Below, one piece after another: positions 49,861 through 61,118 of a stretch of DNA of 64,000 nt. Both the position numbers and the translations under genes were made by a program. Every line of letters begins with the position of its first letter. Within the stretch, counting starts at the first letter, position 1. The notes under the pieces are model-generated. The model did not search any database. It worked only from the letters and a program-made list of their open reading frames with translations, and had not been told where the DNA came from. The stretch comes from Microplitis mediator (taxonomy: Eukaryota > Arthropoda > Insecta > Hymenoptera > Braconidae): contig NC_079971.1 of NCBI RefSeq assembly GCF_029852145.1, positions 10,645,697-10,709,696 on the forward strand. The letters are read 5' to 3'.

Positions 49861-51839
49861 GTCTTAACAGTCTCACCTACTTTTAAACAATTCACACAGA
49901 TGTTCACTCGTTCATTCCTGCAGTCTCGGGATCTATGTCCTCCTCTTTCTCCGCAGTTGAGGCAAATGTAAGTGCCTCCGACCGTTCTTGTAGATGATCT
50001 GGATGTATTTGATCCTGATCTTTTGTTACGATCATTCGAGTTCGATCTGTTTCTGTATTTGTTGTTATTTCTTTTGTCGAATACGACATTAATTTTTTTA
50101 TCGTTTGATTTGTCGCTCTGTGTCTCTTGATCTGGAGAATTTTTTATTGCTGGTTTTCTCAGGTGCCTCTTTTTCCTGACGAGCCGTTGTACTTTTTTTT
50201 CTTCTCCTGATTGTGAGTCAGTGTCAGTTTGTGATATTGAGTCCCTGGTGTTTTGTAATCTCCTCACAGTCGACCTATTTACATCTCTAGCCTTTCTTTT
50301 ATCTGCTAGTCTTCTCTCAGCTATTGCTATTGCTTCCGCTAGTTGCGTATAAGATGAAATTACTGGCATAATATTAAGCTCAGTTTGCATCTCTGCTGTC
50401 AATTTTGCTATCAAGATATCTAGCTCTCCTTTTAGGCCTAGAGGTCTGTATAATTCCTTGAATTTTGTCCTCATATTTCTGATGAACTCCTGGGTGTCTT
50501 CGTTCTTCCTCTGGTATATGCTGAATAGTTCTTGTAGCACGTCGGTATCTTTCATTGTTTTACAGAACGTTACTTTGAGTGAGCGTTCGACCTCTTCCCA
50601 ATTTGACCATAGATCACAGTTCTGATTTATCCACTCTTCTTCATTAATGGCAATTTTTAATAATTCCAATCTGTCTTCGAAATCGAATTTCTGCTCTCTG
50701 CATACGTCTGTCAGCTTTTTGATCCACTGCTTAGGTTGTGATGTTCTTGTGAATCTTAGTCCTTTCACCCATATTAAAGTTTCCATCAGATGTATTTTAT
50801 CAGCTATTCTTTTCATTGAATTTTCTCTGTAACTTTGAGAAATTGTGATTGGGCAGCTTGTCTGTCCGTGGTAGTCACTTAAATAGTCTGGCCTATACGT
50901 TTGGTATTGGCTTTGGTATTCCGGTCTATGATATTGTTGGCGTTGCTGATACTCTGGTCTGTACTGTTGTTGTGGTGGTTGATACATTTTATTGTGCTGT
51001 TGTTGCGCTGGTTGATATCCCACGTGAGTACTGTAATTGTCTATTCTCACGTACTGCTCTTGTGGTTTCTTATTCTGCTGTTGCTTGTTGAATATTTGTG
51101 TGGAATTTTGTATTCCTTCCAGCTCTGCTGTATCGCCTCATAGCTGTACATCTTTTGCTATGTAATTTATTATTGAGTTTTGCCAATGACCGATATCATT
51201 TTTCTTTGAACCTAGTTCTCGTTCTAAATCTCTTATCAATTTATTGTCAGTAATTTGTGGTATTGACTCGATTAATTCAATACGAGATGCTGCAGTTTTC
51301 TCGTCTTGTATTCTTGATTTTGCCCATTGGATCCAATTTGCTGTCGTTTTGATCCATTCTGCTTCTTTTCCTTGAAGCTCTTCCACTTTCTTGATGTTTT
51401 CCACGAATACTTGCGCTTTTATTCTGTCTAATCTCCACACTTTTTCATCTTTTGTTAAAAACGTTAGATTTTCATCCCTTATCGATGTATCACTGGTTTG
51501 GGGATGATCGTGTAGTAATATATTTTCGTTTCCCATTTCTTGTGCAAAGTTGAAATTTTCTGCATTTTGCCATTCTTCAGTTCTTACTAATGTGAGTGGC
51601 TTTTTTAATGTTCTACTTTCGGTTATTACTGGGATTTTCTTTATTACTCCCTGGTTTGTCGACTGAGATTGCTGGTTGCTGATGCTATCCCTTTTAGTTG
51701 AATGTCCTTTGATTTGGATGTTTTTCTCGTCTAGTTCTTGAATATCACTGTTATCAAGTCTCTCTTTGAGCTTTTGAACTGTTTCGTTTAGAGTTTTTAC
51801 TAATCCCTCTAAGTTCTTGGTTTTCCTTGTCTTGACCAT
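49839..51839 (-). pseudogene. gag of element 2
   Basis: A single frame from ATG 51839 (MVKTRKTKNLEGLVKTL) to TAG 49839 with one in-frame TGA at 51138. The N-terminal part has a heptad-like coiled coil (ETVQKLKERLDN). A Gln/Tyr-rich stretch follows (about 51050-50870). The capsid part has the pattern FTRTSQPKQWIKKLTDVC ... LWSNWEEVERSLKVTF ... NEDTQEFIRNMRTKF. A basic Arg/Asn/Ser linker leads to a knuckle CLNCGERGGHRSRDC and a second motif CVNCLKVGETVKTC, where the His is replaced as in element 1. About 666 residues; only the single TGA breaks it. Confidence 0.75.
49842..49848 (-). promoter_or_regulatory. -1 ribosomal frameshift heptamer A AAA AAC (element 2)
   Basis: The gag codons read ATA AAA AAC TAG, so the heptamer is in phase and the stop follows at once. 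Conservation with element 1 supports real use. Confidence 0.75.
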
Positions 51840-53435
51840 CTTGATAATTTTTCGAAGAGTAAACCGAAAATAAATCTACTAAATTTAAAAATAACAATGC
51901 AGGAAAAAAATAAAAATGAAAACAAAAAATATAAATGGATTGATTTTTCCGGTGACCAAAATTTACTGTCCTTGCTGCTTGTTTACACCTGTTAACTTTC
52001 AATATGTTTGTATTAGTATTCGCGTCACGTATCACGGATTAAGAATTTTATCAAAAATAATATAAAAAAAATAATATTTCACATTTATTTTATATAAAAA
52101 TTAATTTAAAGTAAAATATATTATTTTATTTTAAACTTTTACCAGATTTTATACTAACTTTATATTATAAAATATTTAAATCAATGCCTGGTTGCACGTG
52201 GTTAAATTTTTATTTAAAATTTTATCTTGAGTATATTACGGATTATATCCTGAAGCGTTTTAATTTTCAATGTTAAAACGTATTTTATATCTTTTTGACG
52301 TGTTTTATTTTATTTCAGCAACAAAACTATTTTGTGTAATAAAGTTTTATTTACTGATATTTATTTACTGCTGAATACGTGATGCGTTATAAATTAACCT
52401 TGTCAACAACTTTATAGTTGCGTCTTTATTCAGAAAGAGACATAAATACTTGTTAACAATTGTTTCTGGCAGGTGGCGTTAGATATTATATAGGACCTTT
52501 GAATTTCTTTATTACCGACCGTAAGGTTGATGGATTCCTAGGTAGAACTCTGTAACAAATAAATTCAAATTTAAATATTTGCCGCCTTTGCGACTTATCG
52601 CCTATTATCGTCTGTTATTCTTTATAATTTATAGTGCTTAGTCGCGACAATGAGTCATCCCTGGCTGTTCGGGTATGTTTGTCGTATTTATTTTTCTGTT
52701 ACTAAGCAGATTATTATTATTATTTTAAATAAGTTTCAAGTCTTTGTTTCCGGTTTGTTACTAAGCAAAATTTAAGTCTTGTTTTCTCTGGTTATATTAT
52801 GAGAGTCTTTGTTTGCTTGACTAAATTTTAATTTTACGCTTATACAAACTCTAAGTCTTTCATTTTTTTGTGTTTTGTCACGCAGTTAATTTTATTTACT
52901 TAACAGAAGCTACTTCCTGTTTGCTTTAAGATTTTAATCTGTACTGAAATTCTATTGTGATAAAATTTTATATTCAGAATTTTCTGATTTAGACTTTTAC
53001 TTAAATCTTTTTTTGTTATATCCGGTGTTTTTATCCTGTGATAAATATTTTTCAATAAAATATATATCTTAAATACTTAATTCTAATATGCTTAATATCT
53101 ATTTTATAAAATACTTATAATTAATTTTACAATATTTATCTGTAATCACTTGTAAAATCACTTAACAATATTTTATCTTACAAACTATAGTTATCACTGG
53201 TATTTACAATAATTCCTTTGGAATTTTTTCTTTGGTTTGTTTTACTTTCCCGAGCTAAAAAAAATTCTTTAGAAAAATAATTCTCGGGTAATTTTTCTTT
53301 TCATATTTCCGGTTTGGAAATTGAAAATAATAATTTTAAACTAAGAATAATAATTTAAGTGAATAATTTTTCACTTTTTTTGTACGTTCCCGGGCGAAAA
53401 GAAATTCTTTAGAAAACTTACTCCCGGGTAGTTTT
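51840..53435 (-). other. Leader of element 2, between gag and the DNA transposon
   Basis: Non-coding, T-rich on the plus strand. An imperfect duplication (CCCGRGCNAAAA.. AAATTCTTTAGAAAA, about 53250-53280 and 53390-53420) lies next to the DNA transposon. Confidence 0.5.
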
Positions 53436-53886
53436 TAGTCTAAGAGCCCATGGGCGGATACCTATTTGTATTTGACCAGACCTGAGTCTTTGTATGTTGA
53501 GGTCCCTATACCTACTCTACATGAGATGGGGACTTACTAAGCCCAAAGTGGCAGACGCAGGTAGTGCGCAGGTAAGACAGGTATAAATTTTTCACTGATT
53601 TCAAATCTATTTGACCACGTCTGCCGTTTTGAAATTTGAAAATATAATATTATTACTAGCAAAAAATACTAATGGCAGACAGTTATCACGCGGTAAACCT
53701 TTTGGCAGACATTTTTGAAAATGCCAAAAAAATAAAATTTTGAAACTAAATGACCATGTCTGCCATTAATATATTTTATTTATTATAGTTTTTGAAGCTT
53801 ATATTTATCACGGCAGACACCTACATTGCGTACAAACATCAGCACATGACTAAATATCAGCAACCACTCGGCCTGCTACTATGCAT
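53436..53886. repeat. Left TIR of the 6.3 kb DNA transposon
   Basis: Contains CGGCAGACACC and GTCTGCC words several times (CTGCCATTAATATA, GGCAGACATTTTTGAAAATGCC), a subterminal motif. The inner limit is near CTACTATGCAT. Confidence 0.9.
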
Positions 53887-54264
53887 AGTATTGCTTGTTT
53901 TACATGAATATAAGTTACTTGTTATTTACTTCATCACTATATTAATAAAAATTAATATTTTTTTAGAGTCTGTATACTTAATTTTATAGATTAGATGAAA
54001 AAAAAATCAGATTTTTTACGCTAAAATCATAAATATTAAGGTATACTGCTGATAACAAAAAATATTTCTAATCTTGATTCAACTTTTTTTTATTTAGTTA
54101 AAACAACATTTTAAAAGATGGAATGAATTAAAAAATAAGTTATGCATTCATTAAAATATGTTTGATCATTATTCATCATCATCATCGGAGTCACATCTCT
54201 CGTTCGGTAATTCGTCTTTAGAATCCATTAAATCTGATTCTGTAAAAAAAAAAAAAGTAGATTG

Positions 54265-56910
54265 TTAACCTATCCGAAAACAATTGATAAAAAAATAGGT
54301 ATTTTTTATCAACTTACCAGGGACATCAGTGACAAAGTCACTCACTAGATTTGGAAGCTGATCACCATCGAACCATTTGAAAACATACGTGTTGTCAAGC
54401 TCAATCCAACCATAATCCAATGGGTCCAGCATTGTAGGTTGCTTTTGGTAAGCATTTTTCCAAATAGAAGAAATGTAGTGGGCTCTTAAAAATTGTTGAT
54501 AAAGCTCGCTCTTACACGGTGGTATTGAGCTTGCATCAAAGTTTTGAATTTTCTTTAAAAAATTTTCATTGACGTCCGAAGCTTTATAGTTGCTTATAAA
54601 TAATTGGTACCTTCCATCATTAACGTCATCACTTTTTTTGGCATTATATATTTGGCAAGTGAAACGTTGAATAATATTAAATAATTCTTCTAGCTGGACC
54701 CCTGTTAGATTTTCTTCACCTAAAGCAGAAAATGCTTTTTGATACTCTATGCTTTTTTTTAGCAAAGTAAACGGTCTCTTTTTTCCTTTTTTGAAGAAAG
54801 CAGGATTAAAATCACAGCCAGTAAAGGCATGAAAACCAATTAAGCTTTTGGCTAACAATTCACCAAGCTCACTATAAATTTTTGTTATGTTAATGTATCT
54901 CTCGTGATTCCCAGTTCCATTGAGCATCCAAATATTTGAATGAAAATTCCTCAAACGTGCCATATTACCAAGCATCACAATCAAAATGTCGGTATCGGAA
55001 GCTCTAATGACAACAGTTGACTGCTCAGCGATGTTGCAAGCATGATAAATTATTTTGGTATCCGCTTCTTCATGTAAAGCACAAGACAAATCTTCTTCAA
55101 CACTCGATTGTACTTGATCATTAACAACTTTGTACGAGCGACAATTCCGGAAATTCAAATGAATTTGCCGGTTACCTAAAAATGATTTCATTTCTTCACT
55201 CGACCAATGCTTTATAAAAAAATCAATAAGAGCTTCTTTGAATTTTGTATTTTTTAATTCTTTTGCAAAATCTGATGGTCGCACTTGTTCCGGCCCAGAA
55301 ATCGTATAATCAATGAGAGATGCTTCGTGTCGTAGACATCTCTCACTGTCTTTTATAGATGGACACAAGTATTGATCAAAGATGACATCAATTCTTCCGG
55401 CCGGGTACTTTGTGACCATTTGCATGAATTTTTTAGAAATACTCCCGAATGTTTTAGGAACTTCTTTCATGGAATGAAGGATAAAAAACCCATCAATCAA
55501 GAATATATCTGTCTTCTGTGGTGGTTCTTCCTCAATATCAGGTTCGAGACATTCCAGAAGTACAGATTTGTCAGTTTTGCAGAAACCACCATCTAGATGA
55601 CATAATGCAAGAGGTACCGGAGTTATTGGATATGATAACACTTTTTCAAGATCAATGGTGTGATCAATGGAAATTCCTAACAAACGTCCGAATAAATCTC
55701 GCTGTAATTTGATTTCTTGTTCCTTTCCACCAATTTTTACAGACTTCTTCTTTACAAGTTGACTTGAAAAGTTGTGGATCGGTGTCTTTTTGATGGCTTT
55801 TGCAAATCTTCTGGGATCAGATGCGCAATCAGATATAAATTTAGTTCGTAGTTCATCACCGATTTTTTCAACATTTAAAAGAAATTCTTCTACTTGCGAT
55901 GATGCAGCTTTCCCAGAAGCTATATTGAACAGTTGAGTTGGTGATAAATCTAGGCTGAACGGATTTACATACTGATTAAACGAGTTCATAAATTGAGTCA
56001 GTTGTTCACGACTTTTATTGATATTGTGCGGCTGTAACTCTGCAGATACATCTTGCTTTTTCGTGACTCCCAATTCGTCCAATACGTGTGTGATAATTGT
56101 AGAGCGAATGTCGTGGCTTCTCGCCCATCGTTGGCGAGCTGAAATGGCATGGGTTAAATGTGAAATACCAGTAAGCGTTCTTGCAGCATCTGCATTGATG
56201 GTCTGCTCTAAAGTTAAATCGATAGGTTGTCTAGAGAACGGTTTACTGGTACGTTTGATTCCAAAAAATCCTTTTTGGAAGTCTTGCTGTAAACCAGGAT
56301 GAGTTGTTGACACTTTCATTAAATTATAATGATATTGAACAGTCCACTTGGCATAATTTTGATGGTTAAAGACGAAAAATAAATTAGTTATTTTTGGTAG
56401 AATATCAAGATATAAATCAAAGTCACCAGCACGAATACTCCTGCTTAGTTGTAAGTAATAGTGAACAAGTTTGATGTAAATCATAGAAAATTGCGCAGTT
56501 TTGCCATGATCACCATTTAATGTTTGCTGTTCATAAATAGCATAGTCATTACAGAGTTCCTTCAAGCTATCGCTATGAAAAAAAAATGAAGATGACTGAC
56601 AACTCCGTAATCTTTCTATTCCTTCTTCGATGTCTTCAGCAACTTTAATATTTTTCGATGTAAGGAAAGATCTGAAGTGTAATATTTGTAGCCCTAAAGC
56701 CATCATTGGGTGTAATCTTTTACAACGGTTGAAATGCTTTCCTTCAATGAAACCTGAAACCGATCCACTAGCAAGCATTTCACTGTCAACCATGATGGTT
56801 GTTATACCACAGTCATTGATAACTTTTCCAATCGCCTTAAAATAAGACATCATGATATGAAAAGCACCCAAATGAATAAATAATTTTTTAAACGTGTTAC
56901 CTTCTGTTGC
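54265..56910 (-). CDS. Transposase, C-terminal part: XPG/PIN-like nuclease
   Basis: In frame with the preceding ORF; only the TAA at 56911 separates them. The first residues (IHLGAFHIMMSYFKAIGK) match the order of many uncharacterised invertebrate proteins. From about residue 455 (counting from 56871) there is a set of acidic motifs in XPG/FEN order: FLIDGFFIL, IDVIFDQY, LHEEADTKIIYH, RASDTDILIV and FHAFTGCDFNP. These are the positions of metal-binding Asp/Glu in PIN/XPG nucleases. The last ~170 residues have no known motif. The TAA is either a recent nonsense mutation or a readthrough point. Confidence 0.75.
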   Translation of the reverse strand, partial: ATEGNTFKKLFIHLGAFHIMMSYFKAIGKVINDCGITTIMVDSEMLASGSVSGFIEGKHFNRCKRLHPMMALGLQILHFRSFLTSKNIKVAEDIEEGIERLRSCQSSSFFFHSDSLKELCNDYAIYEQQTLNGDHGKTAQFSMIYIKLVHYYLQLSRSIRAGDFDLYLDILPKITNLFFVFNHQNYAKWTVQYHYNLMKVSTTHPGLQQDFQKGFFGIKRTSKPFSRQPIDLTLEQTINADAARTLTGISHLTHAISARQRWARSHDIRSTIITHVLDELGVTKKQDVSAELQPHNINKSREQLTQFMNSFNQYVNPFSLDLSPTQLFNIASGKAASSQVEEFLLNVEKIGDELRTKFISDCASDPRRFAKAIKKTPIHNFSSQLVKKKSVKIGGKEQEIKLQRDLFGRLLGISIDHTIDLEKVLSYPITPVPLALCHLDGGFCKTDKSVLLECLEPDIEEEPPQKTDIFLIDGFFILHSMKEVPKTFGSISKKFMQMVTKYPAGRIDVIFDQYLCPSIKDSERCLRHEASLIDYTISGPEQVRPSDFAKELKNTKFKEALIDFFIKHWSSEEMKSFLGNRQIHLNFRNCRSYKVVNDQVQSSVEEDLSCALHEEADTKIIYHACNIAEQSTVVIRASDTDILIVMLGNMARLRNFHSNIWMLNGTGNHERYINITKIYSELGELLAKSLIGFHAFTGCDFNPAFFKKGKKRPFTLLKKSIEYQKAFSALGEENLTGVQLEELFNIIQRFTCQIYNAKKSDDVNDGRYQLFISNYKASDVNENFLKKIQNFDASSIPPCKSELYQQFLRAHYISSIWKNAYQKQPTMLDPLDYGWIELDNTYVFKWFDGDQLPNLVSDFVTDVPGKLIKNTYFFINCFRIG

Positions 56911-57340
56911 TTAGAGTTGTAAGGCATTTTTTGCGATGGCTAAATCATACGTTACTTGTATGTACTCTTGATTTATTTCTTTCAATATTTCCATACATTC
57001 TTGCATAGTTGCTAAGACTACTGAATGACTTGTTGGTGACTCATTAATTGGAGTTAAATATGAAATTAATTGCCGTGGAGAATCATCTGTCAGTATTTTA
57101 CTGTTAAAACCAGTCCACATAGGAGTATTCGACACGCCAAAGGCATGACTCAACATCCAAATAATGTCAATTCTATTGTAAAGATTCGTATGGACAATAA
57201 TGTTTGTCTCTTCCTCACTTCCACTTTGAAGGTTAGTCGTTTTTTTCAGTTTTTTAGCATAATGTGGCAACTCGTACTGGATCGTTTCAATCGATCGTCT
57301 TCTACGCTTCTTATGCCTTGTAGCTCCAGCTTCTTCTTCT

Positions 57341-57375
<35 letters not shown>

Positions 57376-58989
57376 TTCTTCATCGATGTTTTGATACATT
57401 ATTCCAACAGCATCATGGAGAGTATCCTTTCCGTTTTTAGTATCCACGAATCTGTCGTAATTGTCAAACGCTAGCCCCGCTGATCGATTCTCGACACGAT
57501 TTATTGCCTCAGGACATTTTTCGTTTCGTGAAACAGAAAAAATCGTTGCTTCTGTTTCAAGCTCTTCAACAGCATTGTAACTGATACAATGACCGTAACG
57601 ATTCATTATATCAATTACCTTGCGACTACTGGTGAGACTTTTTAACGCTATTCCTAAGCAAGTATGTTTGGAGGTCTTTATATTGCCATTATGTGTCATA
57701 TAAATCATATCATGTGACAAAGATTTCACGTAGCGTTGAAATGTGTCGCAATTTCGACGTTGGCGCTTATAGCCTCCAAGAACTTTTGATACAAATTCAG
57801 TAACCATTGGTGGTACTGAACATTCACCTTTTATCAGCCGCTTACTCGTTAAATTATCAGGTAAATTCCTCTTTTTTATACCCATAATCTCCTTCCGCAA
57901 AAGGGCAGCGGCTGCTTGCAGAACGTCCTGGTCCTTAAGGTGCGCAAACAATGAATCATCTACGGTTGAGATGCCTATCGGAGCAACAACTTTCTTTTGG
58001 CTGTTTTTAGGGACCAAAATTTGAATTTTATTACCAAATTTGTTGGAGATCTTTTCTTGTAGATAGTGTGGTGTAAATATAGATTTTACGTCTGAGCCTC
58101 CAGTCAATTCATTAAACATATCAAGATACTGTTTATGCAAATACGATAAGAAGTAACAACGTCCTCGGTTTACGACATTTTCTTCAATTAACGTACAAAT
58201 TTCTTTCCAAACAGTATCATGAATTTCGCGATGAACGTGCCACGGAGTACGAACAGGACTTTTCACTAATGATCTCTTTTGATTTCTAAAATTTTGCCGA
58301 CAAACATCGTGATAATATACTTTAGAAAAATGTACACTTTGTATTTTGGTCATAATTTCATTGTAAATATCACTATCTGGCTTAAACTGTGATAATAAAG
58401 TTTCTTCAAATTTATTTTTGTCTGAATTACGCAATGGCTCAATCTTTGACTTATATTGTTTCTTTTTTTTATTACAAAAAAAGCACAAATTTTGATTAGC
58501 TGCATCCACTGAATCAGAAGGCTGAGCTGTTAAAGATGTTGCTGCAGAATCTTTGGATTGTTCTTCCTCCAATGACTGATCAACTTCGGCTTGGTTATTT
58601 TTTTCTACGTCAGCTGTCTCAGAAACGTACACATTTTCGACAACAGGATCAATGTGAATTGTTTCATCGATTGTAATGCTCGTAGTTGATGTCGACGGTT
58701 GTTCAAGTGGAGACAAAGAAGTGCTAGACTGTGATGACACTTTTTCGGTGACATTTGTAGAAAAAAATTTTTTTTTTAGAGCTTTAAATGTCTTATAACA
58801 ACTTCTATGATAAGCGCTATCAAAAATTTCGTCCGGTAGTATAACATCTTTATATTTTAAATTATGAAATTTGCGTAACCTCAAAATATTGCGACATTTT
58901 TCTATTGAATCTTCCGAAAATAAATTTAACTGTTCATCTTTTACCGTAGCACAAAATACACATTTAACTTTTTCTTTTTCACTCGACAT
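56911..58989 (-). CDS. Transposase, N-terminal part: two C2HC zinc fingers
   Basis: ATG at 58989, 692 codons, ending in TAA 56911-56913. First finger: CVFC near the N-terminus paired with YHRSC. Second: LCFFC paired with YYHDVC about 65 residues later. A Ser/Thr-rich spacer separates them. A run of about 17 Glu (57330-57385, a TTC microsatellite) and a basic KKRRRR patch lie near residues 540-570. The protein continues in the same frame across the TAA, so this is the N-terminal half of a larger protein. Role inferred: DNA binding. Confidence 0.75.
57330..57385. repeat. (TTC)n microsatellite in the transposase
   Basis: About 17 TTC/TCC triplets that read as a run of Glu on the minus strand; they make the long Phe-rich plus-strand ORF at 57070-57474, which is spurious. 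Confidence 0.9.
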
Positions 58990-59279
58990 TATATCGACTA
59001 TTAATAAATAATATAAGTATTTGATAAATTAAAAGAAACAACACAAAGCAACAACATGTATTACATTAAATTCACGAAACACGAGGGATCTTTGTAGACA
59101 TTCACAAGTATACTAGAAACAGCTGGCAAAAACCGTTCTGGTGGGGTTATAATAGGGCCCTCTCACGTATAAACCCTGTGGTATTTAGATGATAGTAACT
59201 ATAGGGAGATATACTATAGGCTAGAATGAATACAATAGCCATACCTAGGAGAAAGAAGAGAGATAGTGATATGACTTCC

Positions 59280-59730
59280 ATGCATAGTAGCAGACCGGGT
59301 GGTTGCTGATATTTAGTCATGTGCTGATGTTTGTACGCAATGTAGGTGTCTGCCGTGATAAATATAAGCTTCAAAAACTATAATAAATAAAATATATTAA
59401 TGGCAGACATGGTCATTTAGTTTCAAAATTTTATTTTTTTGGCATTTTCAAAAATGTCTGCCAAAAGGTTTACCGCGTGATAACTGTCTGCCATTAGTAT
59501 TTTTTGCTAGTAATAATATTATATTTTCAAATTTCAAAACGGCAGACGTGGTCACATAGATTTGAAATCAGCGAAAAATTTATACCTGTCTTACCTGCGC
59601 ACTACCTGCGTCTGCCACTTTGGGCTTAGTAAGTCCCCATCTCATGTAGGGTAGGTATAGGGATCTCAACATACAAAGACTCAGGTCTGGTCAAATACAT
59701 ATAGGTATCCGCCCATGGGCTCTTAGACTA
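59280..59730. repeat. Right TIR of the 6.3 kb DNA transposon
   Basis: Inverse of 53436-53886 with only scattered differences. The minus-strand ORF at 59147-59374 is a by-product and mirrors the ORF at 53792-53989. Confidence 0.9.
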
Positions 59731-60238
59731 TTTCTGTTTAAACAAAAATGTAATTTTTTCAACAAAAAAATCAAAAAATAAACTGAAAATGAAAAAAAAT
59801 GTTATATTTTTACAGCAAAAAATATAAAAACTAGCGGTGTGCGTTTTCTTTCTGATAAAACGCCTAAAAAGTCAAGGCTTTAGGATTGTTCTGGAACAAT
59901 TTTATATAATTGAACCCGCTTGCTAATTTTTGATCTTAATACGTTTTTATTTCGCAAACTCTACTCGAAATTTTTTGCTTTATGTCTGTAAGGTCTAATT
60001 ATGCAGTGATTAATTGAATTTATATAATTAGATGCTGTAATTTTTTTAGCTCAATCAAATTAACTAAACCCGTTGGAGTTATTGCTTATGGCAAAGTAAT
60101 ACAGGCTTAATTACTGACTAAACAATAGGCTTAATTAACTGAATAAATCAATTAAAACCCGTTGGGCGCCATTGAAACGACAATGGACTATATATAGGCT
60201 TAATTAGTTTTTACCAACTAAAACCCGTTGGGCGCCAT
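59731..60238 (-). other. Element 2 leader with PBS and repeated LTR/PBS junctions
   Basis: The PBS TGGCGCCCAACGGGTTT (minus strand 60237-60221) sits one base from the LTR. The block AAACCCGTTGGGCGCCATTGAAACG (plus strand) occurs at 60155-60179 and 60221-60245, and a degraded copy (AAACCCGTTGGAG) at about 60066, with a period of about 66-90 bases. Confidence 0.8.
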
Positions 60239-60991
60239 TGAAACGGTGGGTTGCCGTTCAAAACTGTACAAGATGTTGGAACAGCCTTTTCGTGGGTTAC
60301 CCTAGTTACTCAGACCCATGAGACTCTTATTTTATATATTCTGATAATTAATACCCGAACTGGCCTTACAAACCTAAACTAACACTAGTACTTAGCCTAG
60401 ACTGTAGTTCGGAGCGATGGTGATGTCCCTGATGACCTTGGACTGGCTGGACCTGATGAGTATGAGCTTATAATGCCTTAACGATAAAGGTAGGCAGGAT
60501 AGCAGGTGAATTCACTCGAACACTGGTATCAATTATTAATTAAGATTTTATTGAAGGAAAAACTTAATTAATGCCACTTCACACACACTGATCGGTATTA
60601 TTAATTGATAACCGTAATTAATAACGGGAGCTTTCGCAATTTAACTAAATGTAAATTGGATCAACCTGAGATAAAGTTAAACTAAACGTTAACATTATTG
60701 CTGATTAACTAAGTGTAATACAGCACTGCTGGATTGACTGATAAGAACTCGCTAGAATATTACAAGGATTCTAGGCAGTTATACCGTTCAAGCTCACTAG
60801 AATATTACAAGGATTCTAGAGAGCCAGACCGTTAAAGTTCACTAGAATATTACAAGGATTCTAGAGAGCCAGACCGTTAAAGCTGATTTTGATTGATTGC
60901 GCTCCGTTATATAGACGTGCCGACGCACTGTCCCACGTGATATTACCTGAGGTCACATGATGGCGGAGGCGCCCGAGGCAACTTCGTAACA
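60239..60991 (-). repeat. 5' LTR of element 2 (753 bp)
   Basis: It matches the 3' LTR with few substitutions. It holds an additional copy of a 45-base unit (CACTAGAATATTACAAGGATT, region 60750-60880). On the minus strand it has TATATAACGG at about 60907-60916 with ATCAATCAAAATCAGC downstream as a likely start region, and AATAAA near 60547. Confidence 0.9.
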
Positions 60992-61118
60992 ACATGTAGT
61001 TTTTTAAATATTATCTAGTACTTTCATCTGCATTTATGCGCTAATTTATGTATTTTCATATTTATTTATTATTATTTTATTTGTATATTTTTTTTCGTTT
61101 TTTTTTTTTATATTTTTA

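Larger units (their letters stand above)
53436..59730 (-). mobile_element. 6.3 kb DNA transposon with ~450 bp TIRs, Academ-like (tentative)
   Basis: The TIRs begin TAGTCTAAGAGCCCATGGGC and span 53436-53886 and 59280-59730; TTT on both sides fits a 3 bp target duplication. One minus-strand frame of about 1,570 codons carries zinc fingers and an XPG/PIN-like nuclease. Academ transposons are described as having an XPG-type nuclease and short (3-4 bp) duplications, so I propose that superfamily, by inference. No helicase motif was recognised. A TIR-embedded splice donor/acceptor pair is possible but not shown. Confidence 0.75.
46115..60991 (-). mobile_element. LTR retrotransposon element 2 (Ty3/gypsy-like), internally deleted
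   Basis: LTRs at 60239-60991 (5') and 46115-46822 (3') are flanked by ACAT (46111-46114 and 60992-60995). In minus-strand order: PBS, leader (with the 6.3 kb DNA transposon inside), gag, a short pol start, integrase and ORF3, then PPT and 3' LTR. Protease, RT and RNase H are missing. Integrase and ORF3 are closely related in sequence to those of element 1. Without an RT of its own it would depend on another element to move. Confidence 0.9.

Noticed and set aside
57070..57474. Plus-strand ORF with a Phe run
   Set aside because: Opposite strand of the Glu-run microsatellite in the transposase.
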